From the NCBI RefSeq assembly GCF_000818195.1, contig NZ_JTHL01000001.1, positions 163,462-227,461 on the forward strand: a DNA stretch of 64,000 nucleotides, given 5' to 3'. The notes below the pieces were generated by a model, which had not been told where the DNA came from, ran no database searches, and saw only the letters and a list, made by a program, of their open reading frames with translations. This stretch comes from Streptomyces sp. 150FB (GTDB lineage: Bacteria; Actinomycetota; Actinomycetes; Streptomycetales; Streptomycetaceae). Below, piece after piece: positions 36,929-46,376 of this stretch. How positions within the stretch are numbered: position 1 is the stretch's first letter; every line of letters starts with the position of its first letter. The translations under genes were made by a program, and so were the position numbers.

Positions 36929-37567
36929 TCACCCGTGCGGTGACAGACGCGGCGCGGGCCACGCCGGGTTCCAGCGCCAGGCGGCCCATCGGTCGGCGTC
37001 CGCGAACGGCCCGGACCGGTCGGCGAGCATCGCGACGACCTCGGCGCGGGCGAGCTCCACCGCCCGGTGCTCGGTGTCCGATACGACGCCCAGGCGCCGG
37101 ACATGGGCGTACTCGTCTTCGTCCTTCCAGGTGAGGGTGGTCAGGTCCGGGTCGATGACGAGGTCGACGGTCAGGTCGAAGGTGTCGAACCCGTTCTCGG
37201 TACGGCGGGTCGGGTGCTCGAAGTTGACGTACCAGTTCCTCAGCCCGGCTGAGGTGTAGAAGGCGTTGATGCTGAACCATGCCGCCGGCGGCTTCCACAG
37301 GAGCAGTTCGGTGTCCTGCCACACGCCAGGCGCGAGTTCCCACTCCCCGGTGGCCAACGCGTCGAACGCCTCGGTGCGCACCGAACGGTCCTCGTCGGCG
37401 CGGGCCTTGGCGTACAGCGACGGCCACCGTGTCTGTGCTCCGGGTGCGCAGGCGGTCACCAGTGCGTCGGGAGTGTCGGCGATGACGCGCAGTGCGTGCT
37501 CGCTCCACACCCGGCCGCGGTACATGTCCCGCCGTAAAGTCGTCTCGCCGACGTCGAACGCCCTCAT
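36929..37567 (-). CDS. DUF402 family protein
   Basis: A 212-residue DUF402 protein, the fold shared with FomD and with ribonuclease G/E-adjacent hydrolases. Marks are the LLLWKPPAAWFSINAFYTSAG stretch, the NWYVNFEHPTRR strand and the acidic VDLVIDPDLTTLTWKDEDEY, whose acids probably hold metal. Characterised members hydrolyse nucleotide-linked phosphates or phosphonates; the substrate here is unknown. ATG 37567 has no strong ribosome site. The 234 bp upstream (37568-37801) hold no recognisable gene or regulatory motif. Confidence 0.8.
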   Translation of the reverse strand: MRAFDVGETTLRRDMYRGRVWSEHALRVIADTPDALVTACAPGAQTRWPSLYAKARADEDRSVRTEAFDALATGEWELAPGVWQDTELLLWKPPAAWFSINAFYTSAGLRNWYVNFEHPTRRTENGFDTFDLTVDLVIDPDLTTLTWKDEDEYAHVRRLGVVSDTEHRAVELARAEVVAMLADRSGPFADADRWAAWRWNPAWPAPRLSPHG

Positions 37568-37801
37568 CCGGTACCCCTCGGTTCGTCATTCCCTTGTGCC
37601 GGTAGGCGCGTGGGACGCGCCCTGACGACCGTACGCACGGTGGCGGACGCTGATGACACCGTGATCACTGGGCGTGGCTCAGGCCTTTCCCGATCCAGTG
37701 TGAAAGCCGCCCCCTGCCCGACACGTTCTCCGAGTCGACCACAACCCAGCCGGACATTCCCGCAGCGAAAATTACGGTCCGTTCGGCCGTCCGCACCGCG
37801 G

Positions 37802-38323
37802 CTAACGCTCGAAGCGCCAGCGGGTCGCGCCGTTCGGCTCCCTGGTCGCGACGCCGACCACCGTGTGGAACGTGAATCGGTACAGGTGCCACGGCGGCGG
37901 CCCCGCGCTGGGAGCGCTGAACGGTGCCGTGAACCCGTCTCCCTCGACCACCGCCGGCCAGCCGCCCGCGCGGTAACCCGCGGCGGCCTGCTCAAGCGTC
38001 GGCGGGTCGGTCACCCTGGTCGCGGTGCCGTCGAGTACGAGGTCGATGCCCGGCAGCCGGACGGAGATGGTGCAGCGCGGGTTGACGGCCAGGTCGCGGG
38101 CCTTGCGGGCGGCCGGGCCGCTGGTGAAGTAGACGTCGCCGTCGAGCCACTGCGCGCCGACGCCGGCGGCGTGCGGTGTGCCGTCCGGGCGGCACGTTCC
38201 GAGGAAGTACGTGAGGTCGGGGCTCGGCACGGCGGCGAGTGCGTCGCGGGCGCGGCTCCACTCCAGCGCGGCGTCTCCGTAGCGGTCGAGATTCGTGGTG
38301 TCGGTCGGTGCCAGTTCAGTCAT
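37802..38323 (-). CDS. pyridoxamine 5'-phosphate oxidase family protein
   Basis: A 173-residue flavin split-barrel protein. Visible are YFLGTCRPDGTPHAAGVGAQWLDGDVYFTSG, which lines the FMN site, and KARDLAVNPRCTISV. The C-terminal part is longer than in F420-type members. Such proteins bind FMN, F420 or heme and reduce diverse substrates; the true pyridoxamine oxidase C-terminal motif is absent. ATG 38323 was preferred to an ATG 11 codons earlier. It is divergent from the MerR gene. Confidence 0.82.
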   Translation of the reverse strand: MTELAPTDTTNLDRYGDAALEWSRARDALAAVPSPDLTYFLGTCRPDGTPHAAGVGAQWLDGDVYFTSGPAARKARDLAVNPRCTISVRLPGIDLVLDGTATRVTDPPTLEQAAAGYRAGGWPAVVEGDGFTAPFSAPSAGPPPWHLYRFTFHTVVGVATREPNGATRWRFER

Positions 38324-38414
38324 ACCCGGTAGACCGACCACACAGCGCGAATTCATCGGTGACGGGAACGTGGCCTCTCCCGACGTAGCCGCGGACCCGC
38401 CCCGGGCCGGGTGT

Positions 38415-38445
38415 TTGACCTGGTGTGCGCACCAGGGTGCAAGGT
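38415..38445 (+). promoter_or_regulatory. MerR-type promoter with 19-bp spacer
   Basis: TTGACC (38415-38420) and CAAGGT (38440-38445) are separated by 19 bp. CCTGGTG-TGCG-CACCAGG (38419-38436) is a perfect palindrome filling the spacer. Overlong spacers with a central dyad are the hallmark of MerR-activated promoters, so the adjacent regulator should control itself and the reductase. Confidence 0.75.
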
Positions 38446-38451
38446 GGGGGC

Positions 38452-38876
38452 ATGAGCGAGTTGATCCTTCCGGACATCACCGCCTCGGTCCCCGACGGAG
38501 GCCTCCCGATCGGCGAGGCCGCCGCCGCCTGCGGTCTCACCGTTGACGCGTTGCGGTACTACGAGCGTGAGGGGCTGACGCTGTCGCCGACGCCCAGGAA
38601 TGCCGCCGGACAGCGGCGCTACGGCGTGGGCGACGTGCGGTGGCTCGCGGGGCTGGCGATGTTGCGGGGGACCGGCATGCATATCGGCGAGATCCGGCGC
38701 TACGCCGAGCTGGCGCGAAGGCCGGGTACCGAGGCCGAGCGCATGGCCCTGCTTGAAGAACACCGGAAGCGCGTGCTCGCCCGTATGGCCGAGACACGTC
38801 GGCACCTCGCCGCCATCGACCTGAAGATCAACGCCTACCGCGACGTCGCTGCCTCGGGCAGCAAAGGAGTAACCAC

Positions 38877-38880
<4 letters not shown>
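38452..38880 (+). CDS. MerR family transcriptional regulator
   Basis: A 142-residue MerR protein. The winged helix-turn-helix starts LPIGEAAAACGLTVDALRYYEREGLTLSP, followed by the RRYGVGDVRWLAGLAMLRGTGM wing and a coiled-coil dimerisation helix. No Cys cluster is present, so metal or redox sensing by thiols is unlikely. ATG 38452 sits six bases after the predicted -10 element. It overlaps the following reductase gene by 4 bp (ATGA). Confidence 0.9.
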
Positions 38881-39869
<989 letters not shown>

Positions 39870-39871
39870 AC

Positions 39872-39887
39872 CCGGGCCCCCGCCCGG
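39872..39887. terminator. hairpin between convergent genes
   Basis: CCGGGC-CCCC-GCCCGG forms a 6-bp stem in the 33-bp gap between the aldo/keto reductase and phosphatase genes, which converge. Confidence 0.45.
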
Positions 39888-39902
39888 CCGGGCCGTATCG
39901 GT

Positions 39903-41195
39903 TCAGGGGACGTGGAGGGCGAGCAGGGCGATGTCGTCGCGGTAACGGTCCGCGGTCGGCGGGACGCCCAGTTCGTCGCACAGTACGTCCAGTGGCCCGC
40001 CGGCCAGGGCGGACGCCCGGCGGGCGAGGTCGTCGAGTGCCTCGGTCAGCGTTCTGTCGTGGGCCTCGATCAGACCGTCGGTGTAGAGGAGGAGGGTGCT
40101 CCCGGGCCGCAGGACCTGTACGTGTTCGGTCTGCGGCTGGGTGTGGTCGACACCGATCATGATGCCGTGGACGGTCTCGGGGTCGAGATAGACCGCGTCC
40201 CCGTCCGGGGTGAGCAGCAGCGGCGGTGGGTGCCCGGCATTGGTCCAGCTCAGCCGCCAGGAGCCGCCGGGAGCGGGTTGGAGGGTGGCCACGACAAGGG
40301 TCGCCATGGTCTCGGAGCCGGTACGGTGCAGGGCCTGGTCCAGGCCCTCGACGATCCGGGCGGGGCTGTGCGGAGGGTCGAGCGCCAGGACGTACAGCAT
40401 GCTGGTCATCTGGTGCATGGTCAGGGCCGAGCCGGTGTCGTGGCCCATCACGTCGCCGACGACGATGCACCAGGTCCCGTCGGGCAGCTCCACCGCCTGG
40501 TACCAGTCACCGCCCACCCGTGGTGTGTTGTGGGCGGGGCTGTAGCGGGCCTCGACCTTGAGGGATCCGATGTCGGGCAGCTCGGGCAGCAGCCGGCGCT
40601 GCATTTCTTGTGCCGCCTGCTCCAGACGCACATGGTGGCGGGCGTTCTCGATGGCGCCGCCGGCGACGTTGGCGAGGGCGGCCGCCAGAGCCTGGTCGCC
40701 GGAGCTGAAGGGCTCCCCGTCGTAGCGTTCGCTGAGATAGAGATTGCCGTAGACGGTGTCGTGGATCCGGATCGGTCCGGCGAGCAGCGTGCGCATGTCG
40801 GGGTGCCCGGGCGGGAAGCCCACCGCGTCCGGCTCGGCCGCGATGTCCGTCAGCCGGATCGGCGCGTCCTCGTGCAGGACCCTGCCCAGGATGCCCCGGC
40901 CGGTGGGCAGATACCCCACAGCCCGGTAGACATCGGGGCCGGCACCGGTCGTGATCAGGTCCGAGAACTCGCCGTTCTCGTCGAGCACCCCCAGGGCGCA
41001 GTAGCGGACACCCACTGCCCGCGCGGCGGCGTCCACGATCCGCTGGAGCACCGACGCCAGATCCAGATCGGCCGCGATCCCCAGCACGTCCTCCATCAGC
41101 CGGCGGATCCGCCGCTCCTGATCCGGATCCTCCTGGAACCTGCGCTCCATTTGTTCGACCAGAGCCCGGTGTGCTGCCTCTTTGTCAGTGGACAT
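39903..41195 (-). CDS. GAF-domain PP2C/SpoIIE-type protein phosphatase
   Basis: A 430-residue protein. A short coiled N-terminus is followed by a GAF domain (about residues 35-185, with RYCALGVLDENGEF and PIRIHDTVYGNLYLSERYDG) and a SpoIIE/PP2C phosphatase domain (about 205-430). The metal-binding acids are in GGDWYQAVEL, GDVMGHD and the late RDDIALL. It probably dephosphorylates an anti-sigma-factor antagonist in a partner-switching pathway, the usual role of such Streptomyces proteins. No kinase or antagonist gene lies beside it. Confidence 0.9.
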   Translation of the reverse strand: MSTDKEAAHRALVEQMERRFQEDPDQERRIRRLMEDVLGIAADLDLASVLQRIVDAAARAVGVRYCALGVLDENGEFSDLITTGAGPDVYRAVGYLPTGRGILGRVLHEDAPIRLTDIAAEPDAVGFPPGHPDMRTLLAGPIRIHDTVYGNLYLSERYDGEPFSSGDQALAAALANVAGGAIENARHHVRLEQAAQEMQRRLLPELPDIGSLKVEARYSPAHNTPRVGGDWYQAVELPDGTWCIVVGDVMGHDTGSALTMHQMTSMLYVLALDPPHSPARIVEGLDQALHRTGSETMATLVVATLQPAPGGSWRLSWTNAGHPPPLLLTPDGDAVYLDPETVHGIMIGVDHTQPQTEHVQVLRPGSTLLLYTDGLIEAHDRTLTEALDDLARRASALAGGPLDVLCDELGVPPTADRYRDDIALLALHVP

Positions 41196-41394
41196 GATCC
41201 AGTTCTCTCACCCGCGCGCTCCGGGGCGAGGATGCCGCGAGCTGGCACCTCGGAGCCCCGCCCGGACAGCGGAGCGTACCGGGCCGGGCCCGGGGACCGT
41301 CGGTCCGGGTGCGTGGGAGGAGCCGGCGGCGGACCGCGTACGCGTCGCACTGCCGGCACGCCTGCGCGGCGCTCTCGCCCGCGTACGCGACCGG

Positions 41395-42786
41395 CTACTC
41401 GGGCAGGACCTTGTCGAACACCTCGTTCAGGGCCTCGGTGGAGCTCGGGTGGGTGTAGATGGAATCGCGCAGTTCCGTCGCCGTCACCTGGTGGCGGATG
41501 GCGAGCGCGACGGTGTTGATGATTTCCTGTGCGTCGATTGTCAGGAGTGCGGCGCCGAGGATGAGATCGGTGTCGGCGTCGACGATGAACTTCATCACGC
41601 CGCGTGTCTCTTCCACGGTGTACGCACGGGGCATCGCGACGATGTCGGCGACCTTCTCGCGGGAGACCTTGATGCTACGGCCCTCGGCGCGCGCCTGTGT
41701 TTCGGTGAGGCCGACGGTCGCGAGGGGTGGCGTGATGAACAGTGTGTGCGGCACCGCCACCCGGTCGGACGTGCTGCGCTTGCCCTCGCCCAGGAGCTGG
41801 TCGAGCACGATCCGGGAGTCGTCGAGGGAGATGTACGTGAACTGTCCGCCGCCGTTGACGTCCCCGAGCGCGAAGATGTGGGGCCGGCTCGTACGCAGGT
41901 GCTCGTCAACTTCGACGGCGCCGCGCGGAGTTGTGCGGACACCGGCCGCTTCGAGGCTGAGCTTCGACGTCGCCGCGCGCCTGCCCGTGGCGGGCAGCAG
42001 GGCCTCCGCGTCGATGGACAGGTTCCGCCCGTCCTTCTGGTAGCTGACAGTTGCGGTGTTCTGGTTGTCACGGACCTCGGTGACCTTGACCCCGGTGATG
42101 ATCTGAACGCCGTCTCCGGTGAGGATCTCGCTGACGGTCCGGGCGATGTCCGCGTCCTCGCGGGGCAACAGCCGGTCGGATGCCTCGAGTACGGTGACCT
42201 GCGCGCCGAAGCGCCGGTAGATCGAGGCGAATTCGAGGCCGAGGTAACCGCCGCCGACGACGACAAGGCGGTTCGGCAGTTGATCCTTCTGGATCAGGTC
42301 GGTGCTGCTGACCAGGTGCCTGCTGTCCGCCAGTCCAGGTATCGCGGGGACGATCGGCTCTGAGCCGGTGTTGATCAGGATGGTCGGCGCGGTAACGGTG
42401 ATGCGGTCCTCTCCCCCGCCGACGGCCACCGTGTGGGCGTCGATGAAGCTCGCGAGGCCCGTGATGACGGTCGCGGTGTCCTTGCCGTCGAGGGCGTCGA
42501 AATTGCCGGCGCGGAACGCGCTGGTCAGTTCGCGCACTCCGGCGACGGAGTGCGCGAAGAACTCCTGGGCGTCGTCCTCGAAACGCTTGGCGTTGGAATA
42601 GTGGACCAGCATCTTGGTCGGAACACAGCCCACATTGGGGCAGGTTCCGCCGTACATGTTCTCGGACTGCTCAATGAGGATGACGCGTTTCCCGGCGTCG
42701 GTGAGCACATGAGCGGCGGCCTTTCCTCCTTTGCCGAAGCCGATGACAAGAACGTCGGCGGAGAGAGCCGTGGTGGTTGTTTCCAT
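41395..42786 (-). CDS. FAD/NAD(P) disulfide oxidoreductase (RclA/Lpd-like)
   Basis: A 463-residue pyridine-nucleotide disulfide oxidoreductase. The FAD motif VIGFGKGGKAAA is near residue 15. The redox pair is in GGTCPNVGCVPTK, and the NAD(P) motif is VVGGGYLGLEFA. The dimerisation domain ends in IYTHPSSTEALNEVF, with the conserved His-Pro. The first glycine motif is GKGGK, as in RclA-type enzymes and not the GAGPG of lipoamide dehydrogenase, which favours a reactive-chlorine or metal-reductase role. ATG 42786 was chosen over GTG 42807 because AAGGAA lies nine bases upstream. The 198 bp upstream are comparatively A/T-rich. Confidence 0.87.
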   Translation of the reverse strand: METTTTALSADVLVIGFGKGGKAAAHVLTDAGKRVILIEQSENMYGGTCPNVGCVPTKMLVHYSNAKRFEDDAQEFFAHSVAGVRELTSAFRAGNFDALDGKDTATVITGLASFIDAHTVAVGGGEDRITVTAPTILINTGSEPIVPAIPGLADSRHLVSSTDLIQKDQLPNRLVVVGGGYLGLEFASIYRRFGAQVTVLEASDRLLPREDADIARTVSEILTGDGVQIITGVKVTEVRDNQNTATVSYQKDGRNLSIDAEALLPATGRRAATSKLSLEAAGVRTTPRGAVEVDEHLRTSRPHIFALGDVNGGGQFTYISLDDSRIVLDQLLGEGKRSTSDRVAVPHTLFITPPLATVGLTETQARAEGRSIKVSREKVADIVAMPRAYTVEETRGVMKFIVDADTDLILGAALLTIDAQEIINTVALAIRHQVTATELRDSIYTHPSSTEALNEVFDKVLPE

Positions 42787-42985
42787 GGTCTGAATTTCCT
42801 TTGACACGGTTGACTCGCATAAGCATCCGCGCGTGCCAGAAGCACGTCAGAAATAATGGAGTCGCGCCTTTTTGGCCCAATTTGGAGACCCTCGGAAGAT
42901 TCAAACATCTACGGAGGGTGACGTGTAGGTCAGAGCCTAGGCAGGCAATGACCGGGAACGTGCGTTCGAGCAACGGCCTCGACGG

Positions 42986-43666
42986 TCAGTCCCGCCCAGG
43001 CCCGGCCTCCCGGCCGAGACCCGCGAGTACGAGCGCGATGGCCGCGTCGACCTCCGCGGTGAACCGGCCCTGCTCCGGCGCCTGTTGCCGCATCCACCGG
43101 AGCAGCGCGCCCTGGAAGACGTCGTAGAGCACTTCAGCGATCAGCGCCGGATCGGCCGACTCCCCCAACCGCGGCTCGTTCGGTTCGCTCGGTTCGTTCG
43201 ACTCGTTCGACTGGTTCGCCGGCCGGTCGCGGAGCCACTCGTGCAGCCAGTCCCGCAGCTCCCCGGACAGCAAGGAGCGGTGGTGCGCCGAGCCGTACCC
43301 GCGCAGCCAGCCGAAAACGAACTGCCGCGTCTCGTCCCAGCTCCGCTCGGTCAGCACCGCGAGCTCGTGAAAGTACGTACGTACCCGATCGGGCACCGAC
43401 TCCCCGGGGCGCCTGGCCCCTCGGGCCACCGCCGCCGCCTCGTCGCCGCGCCTGACCGCCCACTCGACCGCGATGTCGGCTTTGGCCGGGAAGTGGTTGA
43501 ACGCGGTACGCCGAGCGACCCCGGCCGCCACCGCGATGTCATCCATGGTCGTGGTGTCGTAGCCGCGCGTCACAAAGAGCTCCACCGCCGCCCGGAACAG
43601 CCGCTCCCTGGTGGCCAGCCTGCGGCGCGTCTTCCCGTCCGGCTCCCCCGTCATCTCCTGATCCAT
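42986..43666 (-). CDS. TetR family transcriptional regulator
   Basis: A 226-residue TetR protein with the helix-turn-helix at about residues 14-62 (RERLFRAAVELFVTRGYDTTTMDDIAVAAGVARRTAFNHFPAKADI). Near residues 145-162 is a low-complexity Ser-Asn-Glu-Pro run (NESNEPSEPNEP) encoded by short TTCG-type DNA repeats, probably a recent expansion in a surface loop. It is divergent from the amidohydrolase at 43745, and the 78-bp gap holds two operator-like palindromes. It should repress that gene and itself. Confidence 0.87.
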   Translation of the reverse strand: MDQEMTGEPDGKTRRRLATRERLFRAAVELFVTRGYDTTTMDDIAVAAGVARRTAFNHFPAKADIAVEWAVRRGDEAAAVARGARRPGESVPDRVRTYFHELAVLTERSWDETRQFVFGWLRGYGSAHHRSLLSGELRDWLHEWLRDRPANQSNESNEPSEPNEPRLGESADPALIAEVLYDVFQGALLRWMRQQAPEQGRFTAEVDAAIALVLAGLGREAGPGRD

Positions 43667-43675
43667 CTGGACATT

Positions 43676-43720
43676 GTTGCACTGCGGTGCAACACTCGCA
43701 TTAGTGCACTCAAGTGCACT
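43676..43720. promoter_or_regulatory. operators between TetR and amidohydrolase genes
   Basis: GTTGCAC-TGCG-GTGCAAC (43676-43693) is a perfect 7-bp inverted repeat. AGTGCACT then occurs twice, at 43703-43710 and 43713-43720. All share the TGCA core. They fill the gap between the two divergent starts. Confidence 0.65.
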
Positions 43721-43744
43721 TACCTTCGACGAAGGAGTCATCCC

Positions 43745-44782
43745 ATGACCAGGGTCAACGGATGGGTGGACATCCACGCGCACTACACCCCGCCGACCAC
43801 CGCGGCCGGCCGCGAGGCCCAGTGGCGCGGGCTGCGGGAGGCGTGTTTCCTCGCGCCGGAGCCGTACCACTGGAGGCCGGAAGACGCGCTCGCGACCATG
43901 GACCGGCTCGGCATCGCCATGCAGATGCTCAGCCCGATACCGGTACCGCCCACGCTGCCGGAACTGCGGGCGTGGAACGACTACGGCGCACAGCTCGTCA
44001 CGAGCCACCCTGACCGCTTCGGCCTGCTGGCCGGGCTGCCCACCGACGACCCGGACGCCTGTCTGGCCGAGATCGAGCGGGGCGACGCGCAGACCCACCC
44101 CGACGGCTACCTCGTGACCACCCGGCGGGCCGGCGTCCCTCTCGGCGACGAGCGCCTCAACCCGGTATGGGCCGAGCTGAACCGGCGGCACGCCGTGGTC
44201 TTCGTCCACCCGGCCACCGACATGACACCGCCGCTCGGACAGCCCGTCGCGCTGGTCGAGATCGCCTTCGAAACCGCACGCGCCGCCGTGCACCTTCTCT
44301 ACACCGGGTTCTTCCGGCGTTACCCCGACATCACCATGGTGCTGGCACACTGCGGCGGCTCACTGCCGGCGCTCTCCGGGCGCCTCGGCCTGCTCGGCGC
44401 CGAGCCGTGGGTCCCCAACCCGGAAGGCCTGACGGCGGAGGACATCCGCGCGGATCTGGCCAGGCTCTATCTCGACACCGCGGCGACCGGTACGGACGCC
44501 AACCTCGCCGCGGCGGTCACGATGGTGCCGCGCGACCACTTCGTCTACGGCGCCGATGCCGGGGTCCCCTGCTCGGACGACGCCAGCATGAGCCGGAACC
44601 TGGACGCGCTGCTCGGGTCGGCCGTGCTCACGCCGGAGGAAGTCGACGGCCTCGGCCACCGTGCGTTCCACCTGTTCCCTGAGGCGTCCCGCCGTCACGC
44701 TGCCGGAACCTCGCTTCGAATTCCTCCTGCTGCGACGGGATCATCACACACAGAACCTGACCGGGAGCGCTTTCCATCCTGA
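43745..44782 (+). CDS. amidohydrolase of the ACMSD-like family
   Basis: A 345-residue TIM-barrel metal hydrolase/decarboxylase. Metal ligands are DIHAHYTPP near residue 10, the His in VFVHPATD, the His in VLAHCGGSLPAL, and the late Asp in VYGADAGVPCSDD. This is the amidohydrolase-2 family of aminocarboxymuconate-semialdehyde and gamma-resorcylate decarboxylases. GAAGGAG precedes ATG 43745. The last 35 residues (Ala/Ser/Pro/Glu-rich) run past the usual domain end and overlap 155 bp of the convergent XRE gene. Confidence 0.87.
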   Translation: MTRVNGWVDIHAHYTPPTTAAGREAQWRGLREACFLAPEPYHWRPEDALATMDRLGIAMQMLSPIPVPPTLPELRAWNDYGAQLVTSHPDRFGLLAGLPTDDPDACLAEIERGDAQTHPDGYLVTTRRAGVPLGDERLNPVWAELNRRHAVVFVHPATDMTPPLGQPVALVEIAFETARAAVHLLYTGFFRRYPDITMVLAHCGGSLPALSGRLGLLGAEPWVPNPEGLTAEDIRADLARLYLDTAATGTDANLAAAVTMVPRDHFVYGADAGVPCSDDASMSRNLDALLGSAVLTPEEVDGLGHRAFHLFPEASRRHAAGTSLRIPPAATGSSHTEPDRERFPS

Positions 44783-45518
44783 TGAACTCACTGTGGAATT
44801 CAAGTTCTCCACTCTCGTGGTGCAGGGTTTTCTTCTCACGCTCCCATGTGGATACCTGGTAGGTGTCCCACAACTGACGAAAAAGTGGGCTCCGCCGGGT
44901 CAGATCGCCCACAATCCGCTGAAGCCGTGGCGCGTCCGGTCGCCGTCCGGCGTCCATGCGCAGCAGTCCCACCATGTCGCCGGCGGCTTCTTCCCAGGAT
45001 TCGCCGTAGAGTTCCCTCGCCCGCGGAGAGAGCAGCATCCAGGTCACCGCGTTCCTCTCGTCCGCCGGCATGGCATTGAAGTCGGTGAACACGAAGCAGG
45101 CGGCCGCATTGGCGAAGATGACGTCGACGTACAGGCCGTAGACGATGGCCGGAGTGTCTCCCAAGCGGTCAAGAACCCGCCGGATCCTCGTGTCGACGCC
45201 GTTCGCGGATGTCTCCTTCTCCACGGCCTCCGGGACTTTCACCCGCGCGAGTGTGTAGACGTGACTGCGTTCGTCCGGAGTCAGACGCAGCGCGCCGGCG
45301 ATCGAGTCGAGTACCGCGATCGACGCCGTGCTCTGCCGTCCTTGCTCCAGGCGCGCGTAGTAGTCCGGGCTGACGCCCGCCAACCGCGCGAGTTCCTCTC
45401 GTCGCAGACCCGGCACACGACGATGTCCGGAGGCCTCAAGACCCGCCTGGGACGGGTCCATGCGGGCACGCCTCGACCGCAGGAAATTTCCCAGCTCGGC
45501 ATTGCGCTGCTTGGTCAC
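44628..45518 (-). CDS. XRE-family regulator with MmyB-like ligand domain
   Basis: A 296-residue regulator. An N-terminal helix-turn-helix spans about residues 8-80 (LGNFLRSRRARMDP and GLRREELARLAGVSPDYYARLEQG). A PAS-like MmyB C-terminal domain follows, with DVIFANAAACFVF and the terminal LEFHSEFIRMESAPGQVLCVMIPS. The last 30 residues are Gly/Arg-rich and lie in the overlap with the convergent amidohydrolase gene. The start is GTG 45518. The target is unknown; no obvious operator was seen in the 123 bp upstream. Confidence 0.85.
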   Translation of the reverse strand: MTKQRNAELGNFLRSRRARMDPSQAGLEASGHRRVPGLRREELARLAGVSPDYYARLEQGRQSTASIAVLDSIAGALRLTPDERSHVYTLARVKVPEAVEKETSANGVDTRIRRVLDRLGDTPAIVYGLYVDVIFANAAACFVFTDFNAMPADERNAVTWMLLSPRARELYGESWEEAAGDMVGLLRMDAGRRPDAPRLQRIVGDLTRRSPLFRQLWDTYQVSTWEREKKTLHHESGELEFHSEFIRMESAPGQVLCVMIPSQQEEFEARFRQRDGGTPQGTGGTHGGRGRRLPPA

Positions 45519-45641
45519 CGTCTCACCCCTCGCCTGATAGCCATCATGCTCGAACGAAAAGCTACCAAGCCGATTATGCGGGGTACGTACAGCACGTACC
45601 TGTTCCCGGGCCGGACCCGTGCCCGGCCACCGGCGAGTACG

Positions 45642-46376
45642 TCAGAGTTCGAGCCTCGCCGCGGCGAGCAGTTCGCGGGTGTAGGGGTGGGTCGCGTGGT
45701 CCAGGAGCCGGTCGGCGGGGCCCTGCTCGACGATGGCGCCTTCGTGCATGACGGCCACGATGTCACTGACGTAACGGACCACAGCCATGTTGTGGGAGAT
45801 GAAGAGCATGCTCAGTCCGAGGCTTCTCTGCAGTTCTCTGAGGAGGTTGAGCACGGCGCCCTGTATCGAGGCGTCGAGCGCCGAGGTGATCTCGTCCGCG
45901 ATGATCACGTCGGGTTTCGAGGCGAGGGCCCGTGCGATGCCGACGCGTTGCAACTGTCCGCCCGACATCTGGGAAGGCAGCACACCGGAGAGTTCCGGAT
46001 CGATGCCGACCAGCTCCAGGAGGCGTTCCACCTCGCCGCGGCGAGCCGCTGCTCCGGTTCCCGGTTCCTTGGGGATGGCCTCGGAGATGCTCCGGCCGAT
46101 GCGCATCCGGGGGTCCAGCGACCCGAACGGATCCTGGAAGACCATCTGCAGCGATCCGAAGCGTTTCCGTTTGCGGGTCTCGACACCGTCCAGGAAGATG
46201 CTTCCGCCGGCGAGCGGCACCATGCCGACAGCGGCTTGGGCGAGGCTGGACTTGCCGGAGCCGGACTCGCCGACCAGGCCGACGATCTTTCCGTGGGGTA
46301 CGACGAGGTCGATCGAGTCGACGACGACGGCGTCGCCGTACCGTACCGAGACGGAGCGGAATTCCAGAGCGCTCAT
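45642..46376 (-). CDS. peptide ABC transporter ATPase (DppF/OppF type)
   Basis: A 244-residue ATPase with Walker A GESGSGKSS near residue 36, signature MSGGQLQRVGIARAL, Walker B end IIADEITSALD (Ile where Pro is usual), and the H-loop in FISHNM. It lacks the long C-terminal oligopeptide extension and so is of the shorter type. ATG 46376 overlaps the stop of the upstream fusion gene by 4 bp (ATGA). It is the last gene of the eight-gene array and supplies the second ATPase of the importer. Confidence 0.88.
   Translation of the reverse strand: MSALEFRSVSVRYGDAVVVDSIDLVVPHGKIVGLVGESGSGKSSLAQAAVGMVPLAGGSIFLDGVETRKRKRFGSLQMVFQDPFGSLDPRMRIGRSISEAIPKEPGTGAAARRGEVERLLELVGIDPELSGVLPSQMSGGQLQRVGIARALASKPDVIIADEITSALDASIQGAVLNLLRELQRSLGLSMLFISHNMAVVRYVSDIVAVMHEGAIVEQGPADRLLDHATHPYTRELLAAARLEL

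Noticed and set aside
41196..41394. Possible remnant of a coding gene between the phosphatase and the disulfide oxidoreductase
   Set aside because: The stretch has coding-like G/C periodicity and open frames, but no start with a ribosome site and no motif. I see only an untranslated gap.
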